A DNA stretch of 34,891 nt from JBARRS01 sp049644345. Its GTDB lineage: Bacteria > Actinomycetota > Thermoleophilia > Gaiellales > Gaiellaceae. The number at the start of each line of letters is the position of its first letter. The stretch's first letter is position 1. Positions 15,606 to 23,722 of the stretch are shown here, piece by piece. The notes under the pieces are model-generated. The model did no database searches. It had not been told where the DNA came from and saw only the letters and a list, made by a program, of their open reading frames with translations. The stretch is taken from assembly GCA_049644345.1 (NCBI GenBank), contig JBARRS010000171.1:1-34891 (forward strand). The letters are read 5' to 3'. The position numbers and the translations under genes are program-made.

Positions 15606-17287
15606 CAGTACGTCCGCTCCATCGGCTGCCACTTCGTGATCGTCACCGGCCTCCAGTCGAGCTCCGGCCGGCCGTCACGCCACGTGACGAGTGTGTGCCG
15701 AAGGTAATTCTCGTCGTCGCGGTCGGGAAAGTCGTACGGGCGCGCATGCGCGCCGCGGCTCTCCTTGCGGGCAAGGCCGCTGACGATCATGCAGTCCGCG
15801 AGCTCGAGTAGAAAGCCGAGCTCGAGCGCCTGCGTCAGGTCGTTGTTGAAGACGTCGCCCTTGTCCTCGACGACGATCCGCTCGTAGCGCTCGCGCAGTG
15901 CCGCCACGATCTCGCCCTGGTGCTCCATCTCGTCCTCGCGCCGGAAGACGCCGAAGTTTTCGTGCATCGTCTCGGCCAGCTCATTACGGATCCGCCACGG
16001 ACGTTCGCCCTCGCTCCGGCCGAGCAGCTGCCGGAGCTCGCGCTCAGAGTCGATCTCGACCGACTCCGGCACCGTGACCGTCGTGTGCGAGAGCGCCCAG
16101 TCGGCAGCGTGGCGTCCTGCACGCTTCCCGTAGGTGATCGTCTCCATCAGCGCGTTGCCGCCGAGGCGGTTCGCGCCGTGCACGGAGACGCAGGCGCACT
16201 CGCCCGCCGCGTAGAGGCCCTCGAGCGAGGTCTGCCCCCAGGCGTCGGTGTCGACGCCGCCCATGTGGTAGTGGGCGCCCGGGCGCACAGGGATCGGCTC
16301 GTAGATGGGATCCACGCCCGCGAACACCATCGAGAGCTCCCGCGTCCCGTGCAGCCGCTCGATGATCTTCTCGGCACCGAGGTGGCGCATGTCTAGCAGC
16401 ACGTTTCCGTCGACGCCGCGGCCCTCGTCGATCTCGGTCTGCTCGGCACGGGAGATGACGTCGCGGGAGGCAAGCTCCATCGCGTTCGGCGCATAGCGCT
16501 CGAGGAAGCGTTCGCCCTCGGAGTTGAGGAGGTAGGCGCCCTCGCCCCGGGTGCCCTCGGTGATCAGCACCCCCGTCGGCGCGAGCGTCGTCGGATGAAA
16601 CTGCATCATCTCCATGTCCTTCAGCGGGACGCCCGTGCGGAGCGCCATCGTCATCCCGTCGCCTGTGCACGAGTAGGCGTTCGTGGTGCCCGTGTAGAGG
16701 CGGCCGGCGCCGCCCGTACAGAGGATCACTGTCTTCGCCCCGATCGACCTCAACCCGCCGTTGATCAGATCCCACGCGATCACTCCCTGGCAGCGGTCGT
16801 CGTCGACGACGAGCTTCCAGGCGAAGAACTCCTCGTAGGTCTGGATGTCGCGCTTCATCACCTGCTCGTAGAGCACGTGGACGAGGACGTGCCCGGTGAT
16901 GTCTGCCGCGTACGCAGTGCGCGGCTCTCCTGCTGCGCCGAACGGCCGCTGCGCGATCCGGCCGTCCTCGGTGCGAGAGAAGACCGCGCCCCAGTGCTCG
17001 AGCTGGTAGACGTCGCCTGGCGCCTCGTCGCAGAGGATCTGGATCGCGTCCTGGTCGCCGAGGTAGTCGGAGCCCTTGACGGTGTCGAAGGCGTGTAGCT
17101 CCGGGCTGTCCTCGGAGGCGTTGCCGAGCGCCGCGTTGATGCCGCCCTCCGCCGCCCCGGAATGGCTGCGAACAGGGTGGATCTTCGAGATCAGCGCGAC
17201 GTCCGCGCCGGCGTCGAATGCCTCGATCGCGGCGCGCATGCCTGCGCAGCCGGCACCGACGATGAGCACGTCGTGCTTCGCTTCCAC
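15605..17287 (-). CDS. sdhA: Succinate dehydrogenase/fumarate reductase flavoprotein subunit
   Basis: The product is 560 residues. The FAD dinucleotide motif is VGAGCAGMRA (residues 10-20). The covalent-FAD His42 sits in RSHSGAAEGG, so FAD should be covalently bound. Substrate-site motifs are MQFHPTTLAPTG, TEGTRGEGAYL, HYHMGG and the FAD-tail motif GANRLGGNAL. It oxidises succinate to fumarate on the cytoplasmic face. GTG 17287 starts EAKHDVLIVG. First gene of the operon sdhA-lipoprotein-sdhB-HdrB-like. Confidence 0.96.
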   Translation of the reverse strand: MEAKHDVLIVGAGCAGMRAAIEAFDAGADVALISKIHPVRSHSGAAEGGINAALGNASEDSPELHAFDTVKGSDYLGDQDAIQILCDEAPGDVYQLEHWGAVFSRTEDGRIAQRPFGAAGEPRTAYAADITGHVLVHVLYEQVMKRDIQTYEEFFAWKLVVDDDRCQGVIAWDLINGGLRSIGAKTVILCTGGAGRLYTGTTNAYSCTGDGMTMALRTGVPLKDMEMMQFHPTTLAPTGVLITEGTRGEGAYLLNSEGERFLERYAPNAMELASRDVISRAEQTEIDEGRGVDGNVLLDMRHLGAEKIIERLHGTRELSMVFAGVDPIYEPIPVRPGAHYHMGGVDTDAWGQTSLEGLYAAGECACVSVHGANRLGGNALMETITYGKRAGRHAADWALSHTTVTVPESVEIDSERELRQLLGRSEGERPWRIRNELAETMHENFGVFRREDEMEHQGEIVAALRERYERIVVEDKGDVFNNDLTQALELGFLLELADCMIVSGLARKESRGAHARPYDFPDRDDENYLRHTLVTWRDGRPELDWRPVTITKWQPMERTY

Positions 17288-17296
17288 CAGCCTCGG

Positions 17297-17302
17297 ACGC
17301 TA
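17297..17302 (-). promoter_or_regulatory. -10 element TAGCGT, leaderless sdhA operon
   Basis: On the minus strand TAGCGT lies 9 nt before the sdhA GTG (17285-17287) and is preceded by TGTG, resembling an extended -10. No Shine-Dalgarno sequence is present. Confidence 0.4.
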
Positions 17303-17375
17303 CACAAACGGCATGGGGACGGCGCTCGTAACAGGAGCAGCGATCCCGGGTCGCTTCGTCCCTGCATTTGCCCGG

Positions 17376-17381
17376 TAAGAT
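17376..17381 (+). promoter_or_regulatory. -10 element TAAGAT upstream of pckA (leadered)
   Basis: TAAGAT is about 35 nt before the pckA start, with a strong Shine-Dalgarno GAAGGAG at 17402-17408 between. pckA is thus a contrast to the leaderless genes around it. Confidence 0.45.
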
Positions 17382-17416
17382 CGCTCGGCCCGGCAAGCGA
17401 CGAAGGAGCAAGACGC

Positions 17417-18955
17417 GTGGCGAAGACCGTCTTCCGCCTGCCCAAAGCCGCTCGGGTGATCGACAACCCGACGGCCGAGGAGCTCAAGGAGCTGACGGCG
17501 AAGATGCCGAACGCGCAGTGGACGCGCTTCGGCAACCTGAACGTGCAGACGGAGGTCGTCTCCCGTTCGAAGCGCTCGACCTACATCGTCACGGACGAGC
17601 CCGATGGGCAGAACCAGGCGATCCCGAGCGAGGAGTACGAGCGCTGGGCCGCGATCCAGGACGAGTTCATCGCTGAGCAGGAGATGGTCCGGGTCGACGG
17701 CTACATCGGCAACGACGTGGACTTCAGAACGCCGGCGCGCCTCTACATCGAGGCTGCCAATGGGAACATCGCCGGGATGCAGCGCCAGCTCTACTTCGAC
17801 GCCGACGACGCCGCCGCCGAGCCCGAGCTGACCGTCATCTACACGCCGAACCTGAAAGCTGAGGGTTTCCCTGACGACCGCCTGATAGCCGTCGATCTCG
17901 AGCAGGGCGTCACGCGCGTCTTCAACTCGGACTATTTCGGCGAGTCGAAGAAGGGTGGCTTGCGCATGTGGAACAAGCTCGTCTACGACCGCGGGGGCTT
18001 GGCGCTGCACGCAGGCTGCAAGATCATCCCGACCCCACAGGGCAAGCGCGTAGGACTGATCGTCGGCCTCTCGGGCACGGGGAAGACGACGACCACCTTC
18101 ACGCGCCAGAACGGCTCAGTGCCGGTACAGGACGACTTCGTCGCCTGGATGCCGAACGGCCACGTCTACGCGACCGAGAACGGCTGCTTCGCAAAAACCT
18201 TCGGGCTCAACCCCGACGACGAGCCGACCATCTACGGTGCGGTCACCCAGCCCGAGTCTTACCTCGAGAACGTCTCACAGCACTGCGACGAGGTCGACTT
18301 TTACGACACGACATACACGCAGAACGGCCGAGCGACGTTCCCCTTCCGCGTGATCGAGTCGGCCGCCACGGAGGAGATCGCCGAGGCGCATTTCCTGCTC
18401 ATCCTCAACCGGAACGAGAACATCATCCCGGCGGTCGCCAAGCTGGAGGGCCCGCAGGCGGCGGCCTTCTTCATGCTGGGCGAGACTCAAGGGACGAGCG
18501 CGGGTGGCGCGGACGAGGCCGGCAGGTTCCTGCGCGTGCCCGGGACGAACCCGTTCTTCCCGATGCCGCACGATCTTCAGGGGAATCGCTTCCTCGAGCT
18601 GCTCGAGGAGCACCCGCTCGAGGTCTACTTGATGAACACCGGTCGGGTCGGCGGGCCCGAGGCCGACGAGCGTTCCCGCAAGGTTCGGATCAAGCACTCG
18701 TCCGCGATCGTGAAGGGAATCGCCGAGGCCACGATCGAATGGGAGCGCGATCGCGACTTCGGCTACCTCATCGCGACGCACGTGCCCGGGATCGACGCGA
18801 AGGACGAAGACGTCCTCCACCCCCGCCGGCTGTACGAGTCGCAGGGCCGGCGCGAGGAGTACGAGTTGCTCGTCGAGCGGTTCAAGTCCGACCGGGTCGA
18901 GTTCCTCGCGGACTTCCCGAGCCTCTCGGAAGAGATCGTCGCCGCTGTCGGCTAG
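17417..18955 (+). CDS. pckA: Phosphoenolpyruvate carboxykinase (ATP)
   Basis: The product (512 residues) converts oxaloacetate plus ATP to PEP and CO2, the entry to gluconeogenesis. The P-loop is GLSGTGKTTT, followed by the metal-site VQDDFVAWMPNG and the substrate-site LHAGCKIIP. FAKTFGLNPDDEPTIY and RVIESAATEEI also match the ATP-type family. The GTP-type family pattern is not seen. GTG 17417 is preceded by GAAGGAG at 8 nt. The gene is divergent from sdhA, placing PEP synthesis next to the TCA-cycle dehydrogenase. Confidence 0.95.
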   Translation: MAKTVFRLPKAARVIDNPTAEELKELTAKMPNAQWTRFGNLNVQTEVVSRSKRSTYIVTDEPDGQNQAIPSEEYERWAAIQDEFIAEQEMVRVDGYIGNDVDFRTPARLYIEAANGNIAGMQRQLYFDADDAAAEPELTVIYTPNLKAEGFPDDRLIAVDLEQGVTRVFNSDYFGESKKGGLRMWNKLVYDRGGLALHAGCKIIPTPQGKRVGLIVGLSGTGKTTTTFTRQNGSVPVQDDFVAWMPNGHVYATENGCFAKTFGLNPDDEPTIYGAVTQPESYLENVSQHCDEVDFYDTTYTQNGRATFPFRVIESAATEEIAEAHFLLILNRNENIIPAVAKLEGPQAAAFFMLGETQGTSAGGADEAGRFLRVPGTNPFFPMPHDLQGNRFLELLEEHPLEVYLMNTGRVGGPEADERSRKVRIKHSSAIVKGIAEATIEWERDRDFGYLIATHVPGIDAKDEDVLHPRRLYESQGRREEYELLVERFKSDRVEFLADFPSLSEEIVAAVG

Positions 18956-19523
18956 CGACCTTCGACCACTCGTTCCTCCAGAGCCGCGGCTCAGCGACGG
19001 CATCGTCACGCTGCGCCCGTGGCAGGACGAGGACGTGCCCGCGATCACCGAGGCGTGCCGCGAAGAGGAGATCTCGCTGTGGCTCGATCAGATCCCTCAG
19101 CCCTACGAGGAGGAGCACGCCCGCTGGTACGTCGACCAGTGCAAGCAGGGCTGGGCGCGTGGTGAGTCGGCCACCTTCGCGGTCACCGACCCCGGCAGCG
19201 GGGAGGTGCTCGGCTCGATCGGCATGCGCCACATGGGCGCGCTCGAGGGCAACACGTACGAGATCGGCTACTGGGTCAAGCGTGAGGCGCGCGGCCGCGA
19301 CGTCGCGACCCGTGCACTTCGGCTCATCTCGCGCTGGGCGTTCGAGTACGGCGTGCCGCGCCTTCAGCTCCGCGCCGACGAGCTGAACGTGCCGTCGCAA
19401 CGCGTGGCCGAGAAGGCCGGATTCACGCGCGAGGGAGTGCTGCGCTCGAGCCGCTACAACGCGCGGCAGGGCCGGCGCGTCGACTTCGCCATGTTCTCGC
19501 TGCTACCGGGCGAGCTCCGCTAG
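18945..19523 (+). CDS. GNAT acetyltransferase (RimJ/RimL type)
   Basis: The conserved fold runs from DGIVTLRPWQDEDVPAI through FAVTDPGSGEVLGSIGMRH, the acetyl-CoA loop EARGRDVATRALRLISRWAF, LQLRADELNVPSQRVAEKAGF and the closing REGVLRSSRYN. This is the RimJ/RimL group, which acetylates N-termini of ribosomal proteins and other amines. The start is uncertain: GTG 19035 would cut off the first strand, and no other ATG/GTG/TTG is in frame upstream. CTG 18945, inside the end of pckA and with GGAAGAG upstream, is the best candidate (192 residues). It ends on a CTAG shared with the convergent SRPBCC gene. Confidence 0.8.
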   Translation: MSASDLRPLVPPEPRLSDGIVTLRPWQDEDVPAITEACREEEISLWLDQIPQPYEEEHARWYVDQCKQGWARGESATFAVTDPGSGEVLGSIGMRHMGALEGNTYEIGYWVKREARGRDVATRALRLISRWAFEYGVPRLQLRADELNVPSQRVAEKAGFTREGVLRSSRYNARQGRRVDFAMFSLLPGELR

Positions 19524-20275
19524 GGCTGCGGCGTCGTCTGCGGGGGAGTGATCCGCACCGAGGGCGTGTGGCCACTCCTGGGCGTGTGGCCACTCCAGCT
19601 GCTGCTCGCGAAGACGAGGAGCAGCAGGACGAGCCAGAGCGCGAGCCCGACCACGCTGAGCGTCAGCCCCGCGGTTGCGAGGGCACCGTGGCGGGCGCCT
19701 CGGCGGCCGCGGCGGATGCCGACGAGGCCGAAGCCGACGCCGAACGGGGCAGTGAGAAAGCCGAGGAACGGGACGACGAGGCTGACGATCCCGAGCACGA
19801 GCGCGGTGATCGCCGGCCCGTTCTCGTTTCCGGCCACCGCGAAGCGACCGAGGACCCCGTCCCAGCCCAGGTCGTACTCCATCCGCGCGAGCGCGGCCCG
19901 CTCGCCGAGCCGCTCCCAGCCTCGATGCTCGAGCTCGACCCGCGTCCCGTTCGCCTCCGCAGTGAAGCGCACCTCGACCTCGGTCGCCGCAGCGGCGTTC
20001 GGGTTCGGCTGCCACTCGAGCACGAGCCGGTGCGGCGGCTCCCAGGCGAGCACATGCCCCCATGCCGCAATCTCGCCGCCCGCGAGCCGCTCGTAGATCA
20101 GTCCGCCGTCGCGTGGCTCGAGCATCACCGCCTCCGGCTTCGGCTCGCCCGCCGAGTGCGCCTGGACAGGCCACCACGTCCCGATTTCCTCGGTGAAGAG
20201 GCGGAACGCCTCCTCGGGCGTCCGCTTGACTGTCACGACTCGGCGAACCGGCTCGATCGTCGACTGCGTGATCAT
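19520..20275 (-). CDS. SRPBCC (AHSA1-like) domain fused to a DUF4190-like membrane domain
   Basis: The product is 251 residues. The first 150 are an Activator-of-Hsp90-ATPase-like START fold: VRRVVTVKRTPEEAFRLFTEEIGTWWPV, then LVLEWQPNP, VEVRFTAEANGTRVELEHRGWERLG. From about 165 a membrane domain follows with two hydrophobic helices and the typical GPAITALVLGIVSLVVPFLG and GALATAGLTLSVVGLALW pattern of DUF4190. The tail has a twofold SGHTP repeat. The start is ATG 20275, overlapping the arsR stop as ATGA, so the ArsR regulator and this protein are one unit. The role is unknown; AHSA1 partners of ArsR regulators are common, this fusion is not. Confidence 0.85.
   Translation of the reverse strand: MITQSTIEPVRRVVTVKRTPEEAFRLFTEEIGTWWPVQAHSAGEPKPEAVMLEPRDGGLIYERLAGGEIAAWGHVLAWEPPHRLVLEWQPNPNAAAATEVEVRFTAEANGTRVELEHRGWERLGERAALARMEYDLGWDGVLGRFAVAGNENGPAITALVLGIVSLVVPFLGFLTAPFGVGFGLVGIRRGRRGARHGALATAGLTLSVVGLALWLVLLLLVFASSSWSGHTPRSGHTPSVRITPPQTTPQP
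19562..19596. repeat. 18-bp tandem duplication
   Basis: GGGCGTGTGGCCACTCC (19562-19578) is repeated at 19580-19596 with an 18-bp period. It encodes the doubled SGHTP motif in the C-terminal tail of the SRPBCC fusion. Confidence 0.8.
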
Positions 20276-20589
20276 CCTTTCGCCCTCGCTTCCTCGTTCT
20301 CGGCCGCCACTTTGAACTCGCTCAACGCCTGGAGCCAGAACCCCTCGACGTAGGTGTGCAGATCCTCGAGCCCGCGCGGATCGACGCGGTACAGGCGCTT
20401 CGATCCGGCGGCGCGGTCTGTGACCAGCCCTGCGTCCTTCAGGACCCGCAGGTGCTGTGACACCGCCGGGCGCGTCACCGGCAGCTCGTCCGCGAGCTCG
20501 TGCACGGCTCGCGGCCGCTCGAGCAGGCGCTCGAAGATCGTTCTCCGGGTCGGGTCGCCGAGCGCATGGAGTGCGTCCGCGTAAGCCAT
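20272..20589 (-). CDS. ArsR family winged-helix repressor
   Basis: The product (105 residues) has the family opening ALGDPTRRTIFERLLE, a recognition helix VTRPAVSQHLRVLKDAGLV, and the wing RAAGSKRLYRVDPRGLEDL. There are no Cys residues, so it is probably not a thiol-based metal sensor. The helix set is of the type paired with AHSA1/SRPBCC proteins. Two palindromes over its own start codon make autoregulation very likely. Confidence 0.9.
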   Translation of the reverse strand: MAYADALHALGDPTRRTIFERLLERPRAVHELADELPVTRPAVSQHLRVLKDAGLVTDRAAGSKRLYRVDPRGLEDLHTYVEGFWLQALSEFKVAAENEEARAKG

Positions 20590-20613
20590 TGCTTACCGTA
20601 AGCATACGCTTAC
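20581..20613 (-). promoter_or_regulatory. Doubled palindromic operator with embedded -10 box
   Basis: GTAAGC-CATT-GCTTAC (20581-20596) and GTAAGC-ATAC-GCTTAC (20598-20613) are two perfect 16-bp palindromes one base apart. The first contains the arsR start codon (CAT 20587-20589). The second contains the minus-strand -10 TATGCT (20601-20606), 11 nt before the ATG. Binding by ArsR would block both polymerase and start codon. Confidence 0.75.
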
Positions 20614-20643
20614 TGCTTCCGCGCGGCAAGCTCGGGGGAGGGC

Positions 20644-20660
20644 CGCGCCGACGCGGCGCG
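20644..20660 (+). other. GC hairpin before xerC-like gene
   Basis: CGCGCC-GACGC-GGCGCG forms a 6-bp stem just upstream of an AAGGG ribosome-binding site (20661-20665) for GTG 20672. It could affect start accessibility. Confidence 0.35.
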
Positions 20661-20671
20661 AAGGGATCGCC

Positions 20672-21496
20672 GTGGACACGGTCGAGCGCTTCCTCTGCAG
20701 CCCTTCGCTCTCCGACGCGACGCGCCGGGCCTACCGTGTCGACGTGGAGGAGTTCGTCTCCTGGCTCGCCTCGCAGGGGTCAACCGTCGAGCGCGTCGAC
20801 GCCGCGGCCCTCGCCGCCTACGTGAGCGAGCTGGGTCGGGCGCGCCGGCGGCTCGCGCCGACGACGATCTCCCGGAAGCTGGCAGCGGTTCGCTCGTTTC
20901 TGCGTTTCACGCTCGGCCCTGCGCGTGTGCCCGACGTGCCCCTTGCGCCGCGGCGGCCGCGACGCCTACCCGACGCGCCCAAGCAAGACGAGGTTGAGAC
21001 CGCGCTCGAGAGGCTCGAGGGCGAGGGAGCGCTCGCGGTGCGGAACAGGGCGCTGCTCGAGCTCGTCTACTCGGCGGGGCTACGCAGCGCCGAAGCGGTC
21101 GGGCTCGATCTCGGCGACGTCGATTTCGAGCAGGAGCTCGTGCGTGTGCGGGGCAAGGGCGACAAAGAGCGCACGGTCCCGCTCGGCGAGGAGGCGGCAC
21201 ATCACCTCGCGCGCTACCTGCACGAGGCGAGACCCAGGCTGGTGGCGCATGCAGAGACCGCGCTCTTCCTCTCGGCACGCGGCCGCCGCCTCGACACGAG
21301 CACGCTCAGGCGCCTGCTTCCGCATCCGCACCGGCTCCGTCATGCCTTCGCCACGCACCTGCTGGAGGGCGGCGCCGACCTGCGCACGATCCAGGAGCTG
21401 CTCGGCCACAGCTCGCTCTCGACCACCCAGATCTACTCACACGTCGACGGACGGCGGCTCCGCCGCGTCTACGACCGGGCGCATCCGCGCTCCTGA
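20672..21496 (+). CDS. Tyrosine recombinase, XerC/XerD type (shortened catalytic domain)
   Basis: The product (274 residues) has the SAM-like core-binding domain (SLSDATRRAYRVDVEEFVSWLA) and catalytic domain. Catalytic residues are Arg138 (GLRSAEA), Lys162 (RGKGDKER), His220 and Arg223 (HRLRHAFATHL), His246 (LGHSS) and Tyr255 (TQIYSHV). The stretch between the LRRLL helix and HPHRLRH lacks about 10-15 residues present in the Xer-D type protein at 24879. All catalytic residues remain. It may be one half of the dif-site chromosome dimer resolution system. Confidence 0.88.
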   Translation: MDTVERFLCSPSLSDATRRAYRVDVEEFVSWLASQGSTVERVDAAALAAYVSELGRARRRLAPTTISRKLAAVRSFLRFTLGPARVPDVPLAPRRPRRLPDAPKQDEVETALERLEGEGALAVRNRALLELVYSAGLRSAEAVGLDLGDVDFEQELVRVRGKGDKERTVPLGEEAAHHLARYLHEARPRLVAHAETALFLSARGRRLDTSTLRRLLPHPHRLRHAFATHLLEGGADLRTIQELLGHSSLSTTQIYSHVDGRRLRRVYDRAHPRS

Positions 21497-21552
21497 CGGC
21501 TCGCGTCGATTCACGACCTGGCTACACTCTTTGCTTCCCGCTCTGAGCTCGC

Positions 21553-23144
21553 TTGCGCCGGTTCCTCCTCTCTTTTCTGCTCTTGATTCTCGCGGCTGCG
21601 TCTGCGGCGGGCGGAGCATCGGCGGGTCCTTGGTTGCGAGTACGTTCGCCGAGGGCGGCGGCTGTGCTGCTCCAACTCCGGCCCGGTGTGACCCCGGCGG
21701 AGCGTCGGCTGCTTCACAAGGACGGAGGGCGGCTGATCTCAGCCTCCTTGCACGTCTGGCGCCTGTCAAACGCGACCGCGCAGGGCCTTCTTCGGCCGCT
21801 CCGGCAAGCACACCTGCTCGCAGACGCCGAGCCTGATCAGCCGATCGAGAGCTTCGCGGAACCGAGTGCGCGCAACACGCTTGCGCCGCAGGAGTGGTGG
21901 CTGCACAACGTGGGGGCGGACGCCGTCCAGCCGCCGGGCCCCGGCGTACCGCTGACGGTGGTCGACACCGGACTCGATGTCACTCACCCGGAGTTCTCGA
22001 ACCGGCCGAACCTCATTCTCCTGAACCCGCAGAAGATCGAGGGTCCCAACGATGGCCACGGAACCGAGGTCAGCTCGGTAGCGGCCGCAGCCGGGGATGG
22101 GAACGGTGTGGTCGGCGTCTACCCGCAGGCGATCCTGCAAGAGTGGGATATGGGCGCAGCGACGCTCTCCGACGTGATCGGCGGCTTTGATACAGCGGCC
22201 CGGCACGGACGGTCGGTGATCAACATCAGCGGCGGCTTCTCCGTATACAGCCCGCTGCTCGAGCAGGCTGTCGATCGGGCCTTCGCCGCCGGCTCGGTCA
22301 TCGTCGCCGCAGTTGGAAACTCCCGCGCCGAGGGTAGTCCGCTCGCCTATCCCGCCTCGTTGCCGCACGTGCTGACGGTGGCGGCGACCGACGAGCAGAA
22401 CCGGGTCGCTTCCTTCTCCAGCCGCTCGCGCGCCCTTGATCTGGCTGCGCCTGGGGTCGACATCCGGGTTGCGATCCCGACCGTGTACGACCCGTCCGGG
22501 TTTACGACTGCAAGCGGAACCAGCTTCGCGGCCCCTATCGTGGCGGGCGCGATCACCTGGGTCTGGACGCGGCGGCCGACGCTCACGAACACACAAATCA
22601 TGGCTGTGATGGAGGAGTCGGCGCGGCCGCTGGCCGGAAAGGGTGGAACCCGGACACCGGCTACGGCCTGCTCGACCTCCCGGCCGCACTCCTCGCCCAG
22701 GCGCCGCCCGCGCTCCCCGATGAGCCGAACGACAACATCTACGACGTGCGACCCGGCGGCCTCAGCGTCGGCGGGAGTCGACCGGTCACCTCCTCGCGTC
22801 TGCTGCGAACCTCGCTGACCGCACGGATCGAGACGATCAAGGATCCTCACGACCTCTACCGAATCTGGCTGCCGGCCCGAGGCAGGCTGACCATCAGCGT
22901 GGACGCGACCGCCCCGATCACGCTCGCACTGTGGGGGCCGAAGACGAGCAGCCTGTCCGAGCGTGGCCTCAGCAGGCGGCGCGACCTGCTCGCCAAGAGC
23001 CAGCACGCCGCCAGCAAGACACAGACCCTCAGCCTGAGCACACAGCGAGCGCGAGCCGCGTATGGCTACCTCGAGCTCGCCCTCGGGCCCCGGACAAGAG
23101 CTGCGTCCTACACTCTCAAGATCTCCAGCTCGGTTCGGCGCTAG
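21553..23144 (+). CDS. Secreted subtilase (S8) with PPC-like C-terminus, -1 frameshift at 22638-22644
   Basis: From TTG 21553: signal peptide (RRFLLSFLLLILAAASAAGG), a propeptide, then the catalytic domain with Asp138 (VVDTGLD), His169 (DGHGTEV), oxyanion Asn256 (AAVGNSR) and Ser324 (SGTSFAAP). Zero frame then turns into non-coding-like sequence and stops at 22818. Shifting -1 at AAAGGGT restores GWNPDTGYGLLDL, the normal subtilase ending, and continues to 23144 with a beta-sandwich resembling a pre-peptidase C-terminal domain (DLYRIWLPARGRLTISVD, APITLALWGP). The joined length would be 530 residues. A sequencing/assembly error in the AAAGGG run, a recent pseudogene or programmed frameshifting are all open. 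Confidence 0.85.
22638..22644 (+). other. Heptamer A_AAG_GGT at the frameshift point
   Basis: In zero frame the codons read GGA AAG GGT. The run A AAG GGT has the X_XXY_YYZ form of a -1 slippery site, and a -1 slip exactly here joins the two frames of the subtilase gene. Confidence 0.6.
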
Positions 23145-23208
23145 AAGCGCTCACTCAGGCCGCGAGTAGCCGTCGCGCCGTTCGAGCAGGATCGCCGGAG
23201 AGCGGCGC

Positions 23209-23214
23209 TACACT
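23209..23214 (+). promoter_or_regulatory. -10 element TACACT, leaderless tatA-like gene
   Basis: TACACT lies 7 nt before the ATG at 23222, with no Shine-Dalgarno sequence. Confidence 0.55.
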
Positions 23215-23221
23215 GGCTGCG

Positions 23222-23560
23222 ATGTATACAGGCCTGTTTTCGCCTTGGCACATCGCGATTCTGGTCTTGGTCATTCTCCTCGTGTTCGGACCGAAGCGGT
23301 TGCCGGAGATGGGTCGCTCGCTCGGACGTGGGATGCGCGAGTTCAAGGATTCGATTTCCGGCGCTCCCGCGGGGTCTGAGGAACGAGCGCTCTCGGCCTC
23401 CACCGGCAGTCCGGAGCCGTCATTTGGCGCGGGCGAGCGAGCGGCGCGGTTCTGCCAAGCTTGTGGCGGCCCGCTCGCGCAGAGCGCACAGTTCTGTTCG
23501 GCGTGCGGCACCGCGGTCGAGGGGAGCCTCGTTTCGGGCGCGAGCAAGGCCGAGACCTAG
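23222..23560 (+). CDS. TatA/TatE-like translocase subunit with C-terminal zinc ribbon
   Basis: The product (112 residues) begins like TatA: one transmembrane helix (IAILVLVILLVFGPKRLPE) with the conserved FGPKRLPE hinge, then the amphipathic helix MGRSLGRGMREFKDSI. After a 30-residue linker come four Cys in two CxxC pairs (Cys78, Cys81, Cys92, Cys95), FCQACGGPLAQSAQFCSACG, a zinc ribbon. TatA normally lacks such a domain. The ribbon would lie in the cytoplasm. No tatC is nearby. Its neighbours are exported or membrane proteins. Confidence 0.85.
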   Translation: MYTGLFSPWHIAILVLVILLVFGPKRLPEMGRSLGRGMREFKDSISGAPAGSEERALSASTGSPEPSFGAGERAARFCQACGGPLAQSAQFCSACGTAVEGSLVSGASKAET

Positions 23561-23722
23561 CCGCGACGGCGGAACATCCCTACAGTCGGCCGACTCGCAC
23601 CGAGTGCCGACCAGTCGTTCGTGCACCTCATGATCGATCAATCGGGCAGGATCGGAAAGGCGGTGCGATCATGGTTTCAACTGATCCCGGCGTGTTGCCG
23701 TTCGCGTTCACGGAGAGGAGGT

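Noticed and set aside
22746..23144. Separate 132-residue gene after the subtilase
   Set aside because: The frame is already protein-like about 100 bases before its first ATG and continues the subtilase fold (DTGYGLLDL), so it is the shifted C-terminus of the same gene.
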